Origin: Pycnococcus provasolii
Lineage: Eukaryota > Chlorophyta > Pseudoscourfieldiophyceae > Pseudoscourfieldiales > Pycnococcaceae
DNA length: 64,000 bases
Assembly (NCBI GenBank): GCA_938743325.2
Contig: OW568877.1
Span: forward strand, 496,001 to 560,000
Reading direction: 5' to 3'
The notes beneath the pieces were generated by a model. It was not told the origin of the DNA and searched no databases. It saw nothing but the letters and a program-made list of their open reading frames with translations. Positions within the stretch are counted from its first letter, which is position 1, and each line of letters starts with the position of its first letter. Shown in pieces: positions 51,688 through 61,425 of this stretch. The translations under genes and the position numbers were made by a program.

Positions 51688-52497
51688 TCAGTCGATTCGC
51701 GTCGCGCCTCGTGCTTCGATCGCGCCGACGAGCGTGTCGGCGTCTGCGTCGTCTTGCACCACAATCTGAAGTGCGAGCGCCGTCGTCGGGGACGCGCCGT
51801 CGTCGTGCCCCCGCCAACTCAGCGCCGCGCTCGCGGCGACGTCCACGGCGTCAGCGTACGGCGCCCCTCGCCCACCGCTTCCAAGCAGGGGACTGACTGC
51901 GAAGGTTGCGCCGCTCTCGTGCGCCTTTGACATGGCGCTGTGCCAAGTTGACGTGAGCCTTGTGCGCCACGCCGCGACGTCCACGCCTCGATCGAATCGC
52001 GGCGCCACTGCGTGAACAATCAAGCCAAAGTTTTGCACGAGGCCACCGTACGATCGCGACACCGCTGCTCGTCCAGGGCGGCATCGTATTCTTTCTCGTT
52101 CCTCTCCTTTGAGCACAGGATAGTCCGCTGCCAATGCGGCGGCGAGACGCGCTCCCGCGGCTTCGTGCACGAGACCGTCCACGCACTGCTCTGGGTAGAC
52201 GAGAGGGTATCTGAAAGCGTCACCACCAGCGAGCGGGGGTAGATATTTGTGCGCGTCTCCCGGGCTGAATTTCGCGCCTTCGAGCCGTTCGTTCGCCGGA
52301 TTGATGAGCGCCACGGCGGCGTGCGCGTGCGAGGAGTCGTTTGAACGCGGAGGGAATGGTGGGAAGGCGACGACGCACGGCGAGATGAACACCTCGAGTG
52401 ACTTCAAAGCCAGCGCCGGTGACTTCCCTTCACGTCCAGGAAAGGAAGTGAAAGCAGAGAGATGGTTGACGGCGTATCGAGCGACTACGGACGCCAT
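51688..52497 (-). CDS. macro-domain (ADP-ribose-binding) protein
   Basis: 269 aa from ATG 52497. The fold is indicated by ALINPANERLEG (residues ~66-77; the usual VNAAN strand-loop), QCVDGLVHEAAG (the usual GGVDxAIHxAAG helix), and SPLLGSGGRGAPYADAVDVA (the usual PAIGTGxxGxP loop). Macro domains bind ADP-ribose or its derivatives and often hydrolyse ADP-ribosyl bonds. The family-typical Asn in the NPAN segment is kept. A large insertion (~80-115) between the first strand and the next helix is atypical. There is no targeting sequence; a cytosolic or nuclear place is likely. Confidence 0.75.
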   Translation of the reverse strand: MASVVARYAVNHLSAFTSFPGREGKSPALALKSLEVFISPCVVAFPPFPPRSNDSSHAHAAVALINPANERLEGAKFSPGDAHKYLPPLAGGDAFRYPLVYPEQCVDGLVHEAAGARLAAALAADYPVLKGEERERIRCRPGRAAVSRSYGGLVQNFGLIVHAVAPRFDRGVDVAAWRTRLTSTWHSAMSKAHESGATFAVSPLLGSGGRGAPYADAVDVAASAALSWRGHDDGASPTTALALQIVVQDDADADTLVGAIEARGATRID

Positions 52498-52844
52498 ATT
52501 TATTAACACAACATAACTAACGTGTACAGTATTGTGTCTGTGACCAGTACACAGGTCAGTGTGTCCTATAGTGATTTCGATGATGGGAAGACATCATCAG
52601 GCCATGCCAACAAACGGAATGAATAGGAAGTAAGTACCACAAACCAAGAAACCAAGTTCTAAGATTAGTTATTAGGGGTTGGAAAAACCAAACCCAACCC
52701 CTAATTAACGGGTTCGGGTTAGGGGTTAGGGGTTCGGGTTAGGGGTTAGGGTTAGGGTTAGGGTTAGGGTTAGGCGTGGCGGCTCCTCTCCCCTCCCCGG
52801 AGCGCCTGGTCATTTCTCCCTCATAAACGTTAGTGTTGCTATCA
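52498..52844. repeat. divergent intergenic region with TTAGGG array
   Basis: Between the macro-domain and EMC6 starts. The first half shows nothing; the second half has ACCCAACCCCTAATTAA and then GGTTCGGGTTAGGGG/TTAGGG units at 52711-52774, ending 71 bases before the EMC6 ATG. Confidence 0.85.
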
Positions 52845-53207
52845 ATGGCGCCCCCCGCGAAGGCTTTGTTCAGTCGCAATAGCAATGGCAGTGACACGGA
52901 TGACAAGGAGTTTTTGATTCCTGAACATATGCAAAATAATGCCCGGGTCGTGCACTGGATACGACAGTACGTCTCGATCGTCGCCGGATGCGTCGCGGGT
53001 GTCCTCGGACTCACCAACGTCGTCGGGTTCCTCGTCTACCCGCTCTTCCAGCTTCTCGCTATTCTCATCATACTATCCAAAACGAATAGCAACGTTGACA
53101 AGTACTTCATGAGCACAGCGAACGCGGCGTTTGGAGGGTTCTTCGACGGCGCGATGACGTACTTGCTCTTCTGGACGTTCGTGTATGATATCGCGCACCT
53201 GTTTTAG
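52845..53207 (+). CDS. EMC6: EMC6, ER membrane protein complex subunit 6
   Basis: 120 aa, the family's usual size, from ATG 52845. A hydrophilic N terminus is followed by RVVHWIRQYVSIVAGCVAGV and LGLTNVVGFLVYPLFQLLAI, two helices in the pattern typical of EMC6. Then come NVDKYF, FGGFFDGAMTYLLFWTFVYD (the most conserved family stretch) and the IAHLF end. EMC6 is a core subunit of the ER insertase that inserts moderately hydrophobic and tail-anchored helices. Convergent with the GT29 gene, with about 100 bp between stops. Confidence 0.9.
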   Translation: MAPPAKALFSRNSNGSDTDDKEFLIPEHMQNNARVVHWIRQYVSIVAGCVAGVLGLTNVVGFLVYPLFQLLAILIILSKTNSNVDKYFMSTANAAFGGFFDGAMTYLLFWTFVYDIAHLF

Positions 53208-53313
53208 GTGCAAGGTCTAAGATCGCTCATTCAGTAATGGAATGTACTCTACTTCGTCCAACGTGGTCGCTCATGCGCACAAATAAAAACGTTGATGTAC
53301 ACGTTGTTCAGGA

Positions 53314-56300
53314 TTACACCACCGGTTCGCCACGGTATCCAAGCTCTTCACGCGCCTCCAAGAAAGGCTTGCCCAACGCCGTCGCCGTCGCCTCGAAGCT
53401 TGCTCGCTTCTCGCGGGCGTCTGGCTTCCTCGGGCCAATGAGGCGAGACTTGGCCAATTTCAAGTCGTCCGTCTTGTACACCTTCGCATCGTCAATGAAG
53501 TCGACATTCTCAGCCGCGCCACCGCCACGGCTCGCCTTTGTCGTGATCGCCGTCGTCGCCGCCTTCGGTTTGCCGCCACGAGTTCCACCCGCCAGCGCGG
53601 AGCCGGCGATGCGCGCCGTCTCCGTGTCCAGGTGCTTGGTCATCGATTCCTTTCTCAAACGAGGTCCGTCATCTTTGACATTGCCATCCTTGTCAATGGT
53701 CACGCCACTGCGCTTCAAGAGCGCTAGCGGATTGAGCTTGCCGTGGGCCAGGTTGTTTGTCACAACGTCGATCCTCGACATCTCCCTCCTCTTCAGAGCA
53801 GCCTCACGAGCAAGCGTTCGGTCGTACATGTCGCCCAGCACCCCTGCGCTGCGACCGCCTTTGGTCAGCACGGTGTCCTCCATGGTGACGCCATCCTCAT
53901 CACCACTTCCTCCTCCACTGCGCCTCTTTCCCTTCTTGTCCATGTTATCGCGACTGCGTAGCTCCTCCACAATCTGCTTCTGGCCCACGTGGTGCATTTC
54001 TGAAAAGCTGCGCACGTTGTACTTCGACCGCCTCGAGCCGTCCTTGCCCACAACGATCTTCTGCTCGAAGTACATAAGTCGAGGAGGAGGTGTGTCTGGC
54101 TCGCGGGCGGGGCGTACCGCGTATCGCCGTGACGCCGCCGCATCGCGCGCTGTCACGAATGTGGCACGCCAGCCATCCTGCTCGCGAAGCCTGTCCACGC
54201 GGCGCCATGAGCACAACCTCACGTCACCTGTTCGCGCGAGGGTGGAAAGAAACAGGCGTTCGACGTCAAAGGCGTGGGCGTCGCGGTCGACGCGCTGCGC
54301 GCCGTACATGTGCGCAAAGTAATGATACCAGATCTGACCTCCGCTCCCATGTAGCACTTCGTGCAGCCTGCGTCGCCGTCGGCTGGAATCTTCCGCAACT
54401 TCGTCATTCTGCTCATCAGGCTCATCCTCGACATCAGAATCCGTTCCCAAATCCTCGCCGTGTTCCGCATCGGCGTCCGCCTCACCGCCAATAACCTTCG
54501 ACACCTTCTTTTCGAGCCGCTTCCACGCGTGCTGCCTGTGCTGCTTCGACGTATCGTCGCCAACCGCGCTATCCGCTAGCTGTGCACCCTCATCCGCCGC
54601 CTCCTCTATTAGCTCATCAGCTACATCCTCGAAGATCGTCTTCTCGATGTCCGACTCGTTCTCCCCATCCGTCTGCGCAATCTCAGGCGTGGCAGAAGCG
54701 GCGTTCAAGCTGGCTAGCAGCGCCCCGCCTGATGCGCTTGGAGAAAGCCTCTTCGCCAGCCGCTGATTTGTGGCAAGCGCAGACTCAAGCACGCTCTCAC
54801 GCACCTTGCTCGACCTGACGGGGTCGCGACGGGCGAGCATCAAACCTTCCTGGTATAGTGCGGCGTCACGCGCGGATGTCAAGCCAAATCCATACAGGCT
54901 AACATTGGCGCACATATGCATTGCCAAGTACGCTGTTAATACTCCCGTACTTGGAACACGTCCACCAGCGCCGCCGAGATACAGGCCAGCCTCCTCGAGG
55001 CTCTTCCGAAACAGCAGCAGAACGCGGCTCAGTGCAGAAAATACTCTCCGACTTACGATACGCATCGACACGTCCGTGCGCTGCAACGCTAGAATGCGGT
55101 TCTGAAGCGCCGACACGAGCTTCGCGTCGTAGCGCGATACCACGATCGTCACGTTTCGCTCCAAAGGCAAGTCTTTCGAAGTTCCACCTCGCGCGTAGCG
55201 GTGAAGCCAGTGCGCGTTCAGCACACGCACCGTCGATCGCGCGCCGGCGTATAACGCGCAGTTGCCGCGCGTTGGCGCCTGATTGACGCGATAAACGGCA
55301 TCATGTGCATCAATCTCCTCGCCGAAGAGCGAGCGCGTCAGAATGCCGCTCGACCCCACCACCGCGCAGCTCCTATGTCGCAAGCCCCTGTTCGCGCTCT
55401 CAGCATCCGGGGGCAAGAACGGCCTGCTCGCCTTGAGTACGGAGGAACCAAACTCCGCGGCATTTTTGTGATGCACGTACACCGAGCCCGTGAAGTGGGA
55501 GGAAGTGCGCAGAGCCTCATTCTTGCGAGAATCGTGACTTGGCCCGACGTTCGCGGAGCCCGTCTCCTGCAGGCGGCGACGACGCCATTGCCGTCGCCTT
55601 CTTGTAATTTCGCCCTCTCGTTCGTCGTCGCCCGTCACTTTGGCACCTGGTTCAAATTCCTGGCTATTTTCGAACTCCTCGACTGTGGCCTGCGCATCCT
55701 CCGCCAGCTTCGCCTTCTCGCTCATCTTCTCTAGCGCGTATGTGTGATTGAAGCGCGCGAGAAGCGTTTCCTTGTCCGGCTTCCATCTTCGCTGACTCTC
55801 AGGGTTGCGGTGTGCGGCTGCCGCGAGATCTCGAATGAGTAGGCGATTTGGGAGTAGTCTGCGTATTGCGTCAGATACGAGCACATTCTCGGTTGCCGCC
55901 ACTGCGGCGACGTCGTCGGAACTCAGTTTGTCCTTGAGCGCCGTATCGGCGGATAGACAGAATCCACCGACGCGAAGCAGTGCGAGGTCCTCCGGTTCTG
56001 GACAGAGCGATATACGCTCGACGACGCGCGGGACGGTGGTGGTCATTTCTTCCTTGAACGGCGCTGCTTTGATGACGCCGTTTGTGCCATTATCCTCTTC
56101 GTCGGGTTCCTCCGTCGCGACCTCGTCGTCGTCTTTCCCAATTCTCAATGCCGCTTCATCATCTGCCAGAGCTTCGTCGGCCCCACCACCAAACGCCACC
56201 TCCTTCTCCATAGAGTCGTCAAGCAAGACGGGCGTATCGTCGTTGTTGGTTTCCTCTGTAATTGTGCTGGCACCACCAAACTGCTCCTCTATCATGTTGG

Positions 56301-56526
56301 TCCCCTCATCAAAAGGAGTCGACAAGGCCGACTTCCCTTGAGTTCCCCGCGTTCTCAAGGTGGTTAAAAATGCACCACGCAGGTTTAAAATGGCGGACAA
56401 GAATAAAACCAAAACGAACCACCCGAGCCAACCAATACGAGCCATGAGAGTCCATCTGGACGACGACGACGACGGGGCCGACAACGACGACGACCCCGAC
56501 ACACGTGAATTCCCATGACGAGCCAT
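53314..56526 (-). CDS. GT29 sialyltransferase-like glycosyltransferase, unusually large
   Basis: 1,070 aa from ATG 56526. Type II topology: Ser-rich cytosolic tail, a membrane helix at ~29-50 (IGWLGWFVLVLFLSAILNL), then an acidic stem. Sialylmotif L is near 384-430 (SCAVVGSSGILT, then EEIDAHDAVYRVN); motif S near 525 (PSTGVLTAYLA, then NVSLYGFG); a motif VS-like HAFDVERLF near 750. Between S and VS is a ~190-residue acidic insertion. After VS, ~300 basic residues extend the protein, about three times the usual GT29 length. Picoalgae carry such genes, yet sialic acid use in them is uncertain, so the donor may be another nonulosonic or Kdo-type sugar. It should act in the Golgi. Confidence 0.78.
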   Translation of the reverse strand: MARHGNSRVSGSSSLSAPSSSSSRWTLMARIGWLGWFVLVLFLSAILNLRGAFLTTLRTRGTQGKSALSTPFDEGTNMIEEQFGGASTITEETNNDDTPVLLDDSMEKEVAFGGGADEALADDEAALRIGKDDDEVATEEPDEEDNGTNGVIKAAPFKEEMTTTVPRVVERISLCPEPEDLALLRVGGFCLSADTALKDKLSSDDVAAVAATENVLVSDAIRRLLPNRLLIRDLAAAAHRNPESQRRWKPDKETLLARFNHTYALEKMSEKAKLAEDAQATVEEFENSQEFEPGAKVTGDDEREGEITRRRRQWRRRRLQETGSANVGPSHDSRKNEALRTSSHFTGSVYVHHKNAAEFGSSVLKASRPFLPPDAESANRGLRHRSCAVVGSSGILTRSLFGEEIDAHDAVYRVNQAPTRGNCALYAGARSTVRVLNAHWLHRYARGGTSKDLPLERNVTIVVSRYDAKLVSALQNRILALQRTDVSMRIVSRRVFSALSRVLLLFRKSLEEAGLYLGGAGGRVPSTGVLTAYLAMHMCANVSLYGFGLTSARDAALYQEGLMLARRDPVRSSKVRESVLESALATNQRLAKRLSPSASGGALLASLNAASATPEIAQTDGENESDIEKTIFEDVADELIEEAADEGAQLADSAVGDDTSKQHRQHAWKRLEKKVSKVIGGEADADAEHGEDLGTDSDVEDEPDEQNDEVAEDSSRRRRRLHEVLHGSGGQIWYHYFAHMYGAQRVDRDAHAFDVERLFLSTLARTGDVRLCSWRRVDRLREQDGWRATFVTARDAAASRRYAVRPAREPDTPPPRLMYFEQKIVVGKDGSRRSKYNVRSFSEMHHVGQKQIVEELRSRDNMDKKGKRRSGGGSGDEDGVTMEDTVLTKGGRSAGVLGDMYDRTLAREAALKRREMSRIDVVTNNLAHGKLNPLALLKRSGVTIDKDGNVKDDGPRLRKESMTKHLDTETARIAGSALAGGTRGGKPKAATTAITTKASRGGGAAENVDFIDDAKVYKTDDLKLAKSRLIGPRKPDAREKRASFEATATALGKPFLEAREELGYRGEPVV

Positions 56527-56875
56527 TGTATACAAGCGATCGCGATCTTTCAACAAGCGGCCGCTCCGCTTGAGAAAGATGTCGGCAAGGAACAAAACAA
56601 GCGCGCAGAAAGCTCCACCTAGGGGCAAGCAAGGGGGCAAGGGGGTCCTAAGTTAACCCTAGCCCGATGCGTTAGGGTTCGGGTTAGGGTTAGGGTTAAC
56701 CGGTTAGGGTTAACGGTCCCCTTCCGTTTCCGGCGAAACCTCGAACGTCTTCCTTTGGTTTCCCGAGGACCGTAGGTCGTTCCTGGGGGGGGGCCATCAC
56801 TCCAATCACTCCCTCATCACTCCCTCTTTTTTTAAGGCTCTTGTGGTGCACTTCATTGAAGAAGAAGAAAGAAGA
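56527..56875. repeat. divergent intergenic region with TTAGGG array
   Basis: Between the GT29 and the next gene's starts. GTTAGGGTTCGGGTTAGGG-type units occupy 56671-56714, about 150 bases from each start. The remainder holds short G runs and CACTCC repeats. Confidence 0.85.
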
Positions 56876-57496
56876 ATGGCGTCGGAGGATACCACTCGCC
56901 TTCTTGGTATAGGTGGTCCACGGGCGTGGCTTCCGAGCGGTAACGTGCACCCCCACCAGGCGCCGCCGTCGCTCGCCGCGGGAGAATCCATCGGAATGAC
57001 CGCGCCAACCAAAGGACCTACCACAACATCAGTCTCCTTCTTCAGCGAGTCGGGAGAACTGCACGCCGTGCCTTACTCACACAAGGCGACGGGATACAAG
57101 TCGAAGGCGGACCACTGCAACCGCTCGGACAAACACTACGGAGGAGATTACCGGAGCTATCACACGAGCTACCAGAAAACATACGCGCCAATTAGCAGTC
57201 GCGAGGTTACGTTCCGCGAAGACGGCATCCCCGTGAGCGCTGAAAGGAACAAGGGCGCCCCACTCATGAGCCCGAAACTGCCAAACCAAGCGGAACTGAC
57301 GGCCGGCGCGCGTTTCAAGCGTAAGTGCGACACGAGCCAGGTGATGTTCGGAAACCGCATAGGCAAGGACCCGCACCAGTATGACTCGGTCGCACACTTG
57401 TCTTACACAAAGTACTCAGGCGGAACGCCGAGTGCGAACCAAGGCATACGCGCCGCGGCGGCGCAGCGCCTGCACCGAAATATCAGGCTAAGCTAA
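56876..57496 (+). CDS. hypothetical protein, possibly axonemal or microtubule-associated
   Basis: 206 aa from ATG 56876. It is Tyr, His and Ser rich, with low hydrophobicity and no signal or membrane segment. Segments such as YGGDYRSYHTSYQKTYAPI and DPHQYDSVAHLSYTKYSGG recall small microtubule-inner or ciliary proteins in composition, but I cannot name a family. The stop is followed by TGTAA at 57509-57513. Convergent with the esterase gene. Confidence 0.6.
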   Translation: MASEDTTRLLGIGGPRAWLPSGNVHPHQAPPSLAAGESIGMTAPTKGPTTTSVSFFSESGELHAVPYSHKATGYKSKADHCNRSDKHYGGDYRSYHTSYQKTYAPISSREVTFREDGIPVSAERNKGAPLMSPKLPNQAELTAGARFKRKCDTSQVMFGNRIGKDPHQYDSVAHLSYTKYSGGTPSANQGIRAAAAQRLHRNIRLS

Positions 57497-57572
57497 AGGT
57501 CGTACAAGTGTAACAAGGTGCTGAAGTAATACAAAGCGCGGTCAGGGCGATCGTTTTCGCGCGACGGAGAAC

Positions 57573-58529
57573 TCACCTCCAGTCGACGGGATTGTGAGTG
57601 AGTTGTTCCTGCCACCAATTGAATGCCTGGCTGATTACGACAGGCTTGCAGCTCGTGTGGCTCTCGCCCGCTAGCACGCGCTCGTGCACCTGCGTAAGTC
57701 CTCGCTCGCGCAAAGTGCGAGCCCACGCTTGCGCGGAGGCATGCATACGCGCGTGCTCGAGCCCTCCAACCGTCAATAGCACCGCCTGCGCGCGCGCATA
57801 CCCGCCGTCGCTCGCCGCCGCTCTCTTCTCGATGGCGAACAGGTCTGTCTCCGTGACAGGAACGAGGTCCGGCCCCTCTGGATCAAGCGTTCGACTCGGG
57901 TGCCGCGAAGAATACGGGCTTGGACTTCCCGCAACAACGTATCCGAACACTTGCGGGTGGCAGAAGAGTGACTGCAACGCCGTGAGCGCTGTGAACGAAG
58001 CACCGAGAATGCACCGCTTCACGTGCGCAGTGTCGCTAGCTTGCACGCCTAGTCTTCTCTCGGCCTCGGGAACGATCACGTTGGCAATCGTATCGACGAC
58101 AGCCTTCTGCACCTTGTTTTCCTCCTCGTCCGCGTGCGGCGCGAACGCTTTTCTCCTTATGATTCGCAGCTTTTTGACGTCCCACCCGTTTTCGTTCAAG
58201 TCGAACATCTGCGGGTGGATACCAATCCCGACAACCGCGAGGTTTGCCGGTGCCTTTGCACGCGCCCACGAGCCATACCCAGGCATCGCCTGCGCGAATG
58301 CGTGTGCGGCTGCTATCGCGAAGAACGATGGCTCGGAGTCGAGCACGTACATGACGGCCCATGAGGAAGAAGAGTCAACATGGGGCGGAGATGCGACGGA
58401 TATGCGAAGTTTGAGAAGGTTCGAGGAGGCCGCCACGTTTTCCAAGTCTGCCAAGGCAGCCGAGCTCCCAGGGACGGCGACGTCGAACGACCCTTGCAAG
58501 CGCGACACGTGCAACGCAAACGCGTCCAT
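57573..58529 (-). CDS. alpha/beta-hydrolase esterase (esterase D / IroE-like family)
   Basis: 318 aa from ATG 58529. An N-terminal beta-rich part includes WAVMYVLDSEPSFF, the typical first strand of the esterase fold. LAVVGIGI and a segment with RRKAFAP follow. The nucleophile elbow is GASFTALTAL (~180; G-x-S-x-x with Ala in place of the last Gly). The following VFGYVVAGSPSPY fits the family's FGxxxxxSPS block. The catalytic His is likely in GESHTS (~290). These enzymes hydrolyse small esters, S-formylglutathione or trilactone siderophores; the substrate here is not predictable. No targeting sequence is clear. The 5' flank has ACCCGAACCCGAATACCCGAACC at 58613-58635. Confidence 0.75.
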   Translation of the reverse strand: MDAFALHVSRLQGSFDVAVPGSSAALADLENVAASSNLLKLRISVASPPHVDSSSSWAVMYVLDSEPSFFAIAAAHAFAQAMPGYGSWARAKAPANLAVVGIGIHPQMFDLNENGWDVKKLRIIRRKAFAPHADEEENKVQKAVVDTIANVIVPEAERRLGVQASDTAHVKRCILGASFTALTALQSLFCHPQVFGYVVAGSPSPYSSRHPSRTLDPEGPDLVPVTETDLFAIEKRAAASDGGYARAQAVLLTVGGLEHARMHASAQAWARTLRERGLTQVHERVLAGESHTSCKPVVISQAFNWWQEQLTHNPVDWR

Positions 58530-58719
58530 ACAGTACAGCAGACTATGATTTCTTCGAACAAGGCCTTAAGGAAGGAATGATTCGCAAGGGGATGATCCGA
58601 ACAGGTCCGCTCAACCCGAACCCGAATACCCGAACCATCCCAGCTCTCACGCAAGACTATGTTATGTTGGTTGGTATGATGCGACGATGCGGTCGATGTT
58701 TTACACATGTCATGTCATG

Positions 58720-60360
58720 TCACCGTGTGAAAATATCAAACAAACTCACGCAAATCTCTGCGCTGATGAGCACAATAATGATCCACTCCAGCGTGTCGCT
58801 CTTGCGGTTCTGCAGAACTTCCAGGAAGTACTTGACGTTGTCCTGAATCAAGCTCATCTTCGTGTTGAGCGCGTCAAAGCGGGCGTTGATCTCAAAGTCG
58901 TCGCGCATTCCGCTCCACACGCGCTCGTAGTTTGCGAATTTCCATGCCGTGTCACTTCGCTCGAGCACTCCCAGTCGCGTGATCACATCCGCGAGAACGG
59001 AGTTGACGGTGGCGACGATCTGGAATAGCCGCTCTCGGCGCATCGTGAAGCTTCCCGTGCGCTCCATCTCGTGGTTTAAAAACTTGAATTCCTCGAGCAT
59101 CCCGTCGACGCGGTTTGCGTAGTGGTCCAGCGCCACGCTCTGTGCGAGGACAGATGCAATGACAGACACGTTGTGCGCGTCGAGGCGCTGCAGTGTCAAC
59201 TCGCCGTACTCGCCAAATTCGCACCAATTTTCCATCGTGGGACTGACAACCACGCCGAAGGAATCAGAGCAAAGAGCACCCACATCGACAGCCGGAGCGC
59301 GCATACCCGAAAGCTGCGAACCAGCTGGTGGTGCGCCGGTCGTCGCCAGTGCCGCGGCACTTGCGACAGACTCACGCAAACCAGGGCGTCTTGCCAAATC
59401 GCGCGGGTTCACAGCGGCATGCTTTCTCGCGAGCGTGATGTGCTTCGCGTGGTCCTCAGGTGTGACGTTGAAGAGCACAAGTCCTCCAAAGTCGTACACG
59501 ACGGCGAATGCGGCAGTCGGTGGCATGTAATCCTCGGCGTGCAATCTGTCCTCGCCGTCCGCCGCGATCTCCTCGAATGGCTCGGCAGATGCCGTAGCAC
59601 TCGCGCCAAATGCAGCGCGCGTCTCCGTTGGCCCGGCGGCTGCGGCCGCCGCCGCCGCCGCCTTTGCCTTTGCCGCCGCGGCGAGTCGACCGTGCTGAGG
59701 CCTGGACGCCGTCCAGAACTCCTTCAAAGCCGCAAGTGCGGGTCCGCTCTTCGCCTTGCCTTGCACCTCTCCAACACCAAGGTGCACAATCAAGCTGTCT
59801 GCGTCAACTCTGTGCGGATACGCACCGTAGTCACGTGCGAGCGCGGAGAAGTCCACCTCACGACCGACGTAGTACGCCGAAATGGGTACGTGATAACGCA
59901 AGACAGGCTGTTGCGACACGGCGTCAGCGTCGTGGTTACGTGCTTGTTCTGACGACGATTCAACGTGGTTGCTGTGGTCGTCGTGACGCGTGCATGGCGT
60001 GCGTGAGACGAACGAGCGCGCGCCCAGCAGCGAGCGAGAGAAATCTCTGTACGCCGTCGATGGCAGCCCTTTGAATTCACCACCATACGCTACAGATTCC
60101 CGTGCAAGTGCAAGGGAGGAAAGCGCACCACGAGAATGAGCCAAATGATCACGAGAGTGAGCCATCAAGCCCAAAAACATCCGACCACCCATCACCATCC
60201 CTAATCCATCACCCGTGGACCGAGAGACAGCGGCGGACCGAGAAGTGGGCACCGCCGAAGTGGTGACGAGTGGACGAACGAGTGGACGAACGAGTGGCGT
60301 TAGGGTGACGCTGCTGCGCACGAACGCTCTGCAGAGCCCCGGCGCCACGGGCATCGGCAT
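58720..60360 (-). CDS. RMND1/Rmd1 (DUF155) family protein, probably mitochondrial
   Basis: 546 aa from ATG 60360; a second ATG two codons later is possible. The N-terminal ~150 residues are Arg/Ser/Ala rich and suit organelle import. Then come YHVPISAYYVGREVDFSAL, a poly-Ala run from GCC repeats (about 59640-59690), and VVYDFGGLVLFNVTPED, the conserved start of DUF155. The C-terminal helical part is strongly family-like: LAQSVALDHYANRVDGMLEE, ERLFQIVATVNSVLADVITR, FLEVLQNRKSDTLEWIIIVL and a final membrane helix. RMND1 proteins anchor in the inner mitochondrial membrane and support mitoribosome function. TTACA (TGTAA on minus) is at 58700-58704. Confidence 0.85.
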   Translation of the reverse strand: MPMPVAPGLCRAFVRSSVTLTPLVRPLVRPLVTTSAVPTSRSAAVSRSTGDGLGMVMGGRMFLGLMAHSRDHLAHSRGALSSLALARESVAYGGEFKGLPSTAYRDFSRSLLGARSFVSRTPCTRHDDHSNHVESSSEQARNHDADAVSQQPVLRYHVPISAYYVGREVDFSALARDYGAYPHRVDADSLIVHLGVGEVQGKAKSGPALAALKEFWTASRPQHGRLAAAAKAKAAAAAAAAAGPTETRAAFGASATASAEPFEEIAADGEDRLHAEDYMPPTAAFAVVYDFGGLVLFNVTPEDHAKHITLARKHAAVNPRDLARRPGLRESVASAAALATTGAPPAGSQLSGMRAPAVDVGALCSDSFGVVVSPTMENWCEFGEYGELTLQRLDAHNVSVIASVLAQSVALDHYANRVDGMLEEFKFLNHEMERTGSFTMRRERLFQIVATVNSVLADVITRLGVLERSDTAWKFANYERVWSGMRDDFEINARFDALNTKMSLIQDNVKYFLEVLQNRKSDTLEWIIIVLISAEICVSLFDIFTR

Positions 60361-60693
60361 CGGCGGAGGAGGATGACGACGATGAAGGGGGACAAGTTTC
60401 AATTTTTCTCCTCTCTTCTTCGCGGGGCGACTTGTTCCTGATGCACCGGAGGCCCCTGGGTGACAGGAAAAGCAAAAATCCAAACCCCGAAAACCATTCC
60501 GACGAAAGCTAATCCAAGTGATATCCAAGGAGTTGACTTGTAGTTTGTGCAAAAAAAGACAGCTCGAGCTTACTGTAAGCATTTTATTACTTGCGTTCAC
60601 TCCACCGTGGAGTGGACACCATTCTCTCACAAAATATCACACCCAAAATCATCATTTGCGATCATTCATCATCAGATGCAGATGCAGATCAGA
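60361..60693. other. 333-bp intergenic region
   Basis: 5' flank of the RMND1-like gene and 3' flank of the S1/EF-Ts gene. AACCCCGAAAACC occurs at about 60482. The frame upstream of the RMND1-like start remains open but has no convincing coding content. Confidence 0.5.
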
Positions 60694-61390
60694 TCAAGCC
60701 TGGCCCGTTGCCTCCGCAATCTCCTCCGCGAAGCTCTTCTTCTCAACCTTCTCAACCATCTCGCCAAGGTTGTACTTAACGAAACGGGTCACCGTGATCT
60801 TCTCGCCCAACTCAGCGGTCGCTGACTTGAGGTAATCGGCAACTGACACGTTCGTGTCCTTGATGAAAGGCTGCTCGAGAAGTGCGAGCGTCTTAGCAAT
60901 CTTGCCAATGCGACCGTCGACAATCTTTGCCTTGATCTCGTCCGGCTTGCCCTGCAGATCCTCCTTTTCCATCTCTATCTTACGCTCGCGGTCCAGCATC
61001 TCCGCGCTAACGTCGTCCATGCTGACCACCTCCACCGTCGGCGATGCCGCCACCTGCATGGCCATGTCATTCGCAACCTCCTCGAACTTCTCGCCGCGTG
61101 CGACGAAGTCCGTCTCGCAGTTCACCTCGCAGATGACGCCGAGCTTCGCGCCAAGGTGGATGTACGTCACCACCTTTCCCTCTGCGGCGACACGTCCCTG
61201 CTTCTTGTCCGCGCTCGCCATTCCCTTCTTCTTCAGATAGTCCTTCGCCTCCTCGATGTCACCGTTGCACTCCGTCAGGGCCTTCTTCGCATCCATCATC
61301 CCTGCGCCTGTTGCGTCGCGCAGTGCCTTGACATCCTTGGCCGAAATCTTAGCCGGTGCAGCAGCCTCAGCCTTAACAGGCTCGGGAGCA

Positions 61391-61425
<35 letters not shown>

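Noticed and set aside
57598-58548. 316-codon plus frame opposite the esterase gene
   Set aside because: Antisense shadow; the minus frame carries the esterase nucleophile and His motifs, while the plus frame is Ser/Ala/Cys rich without features.
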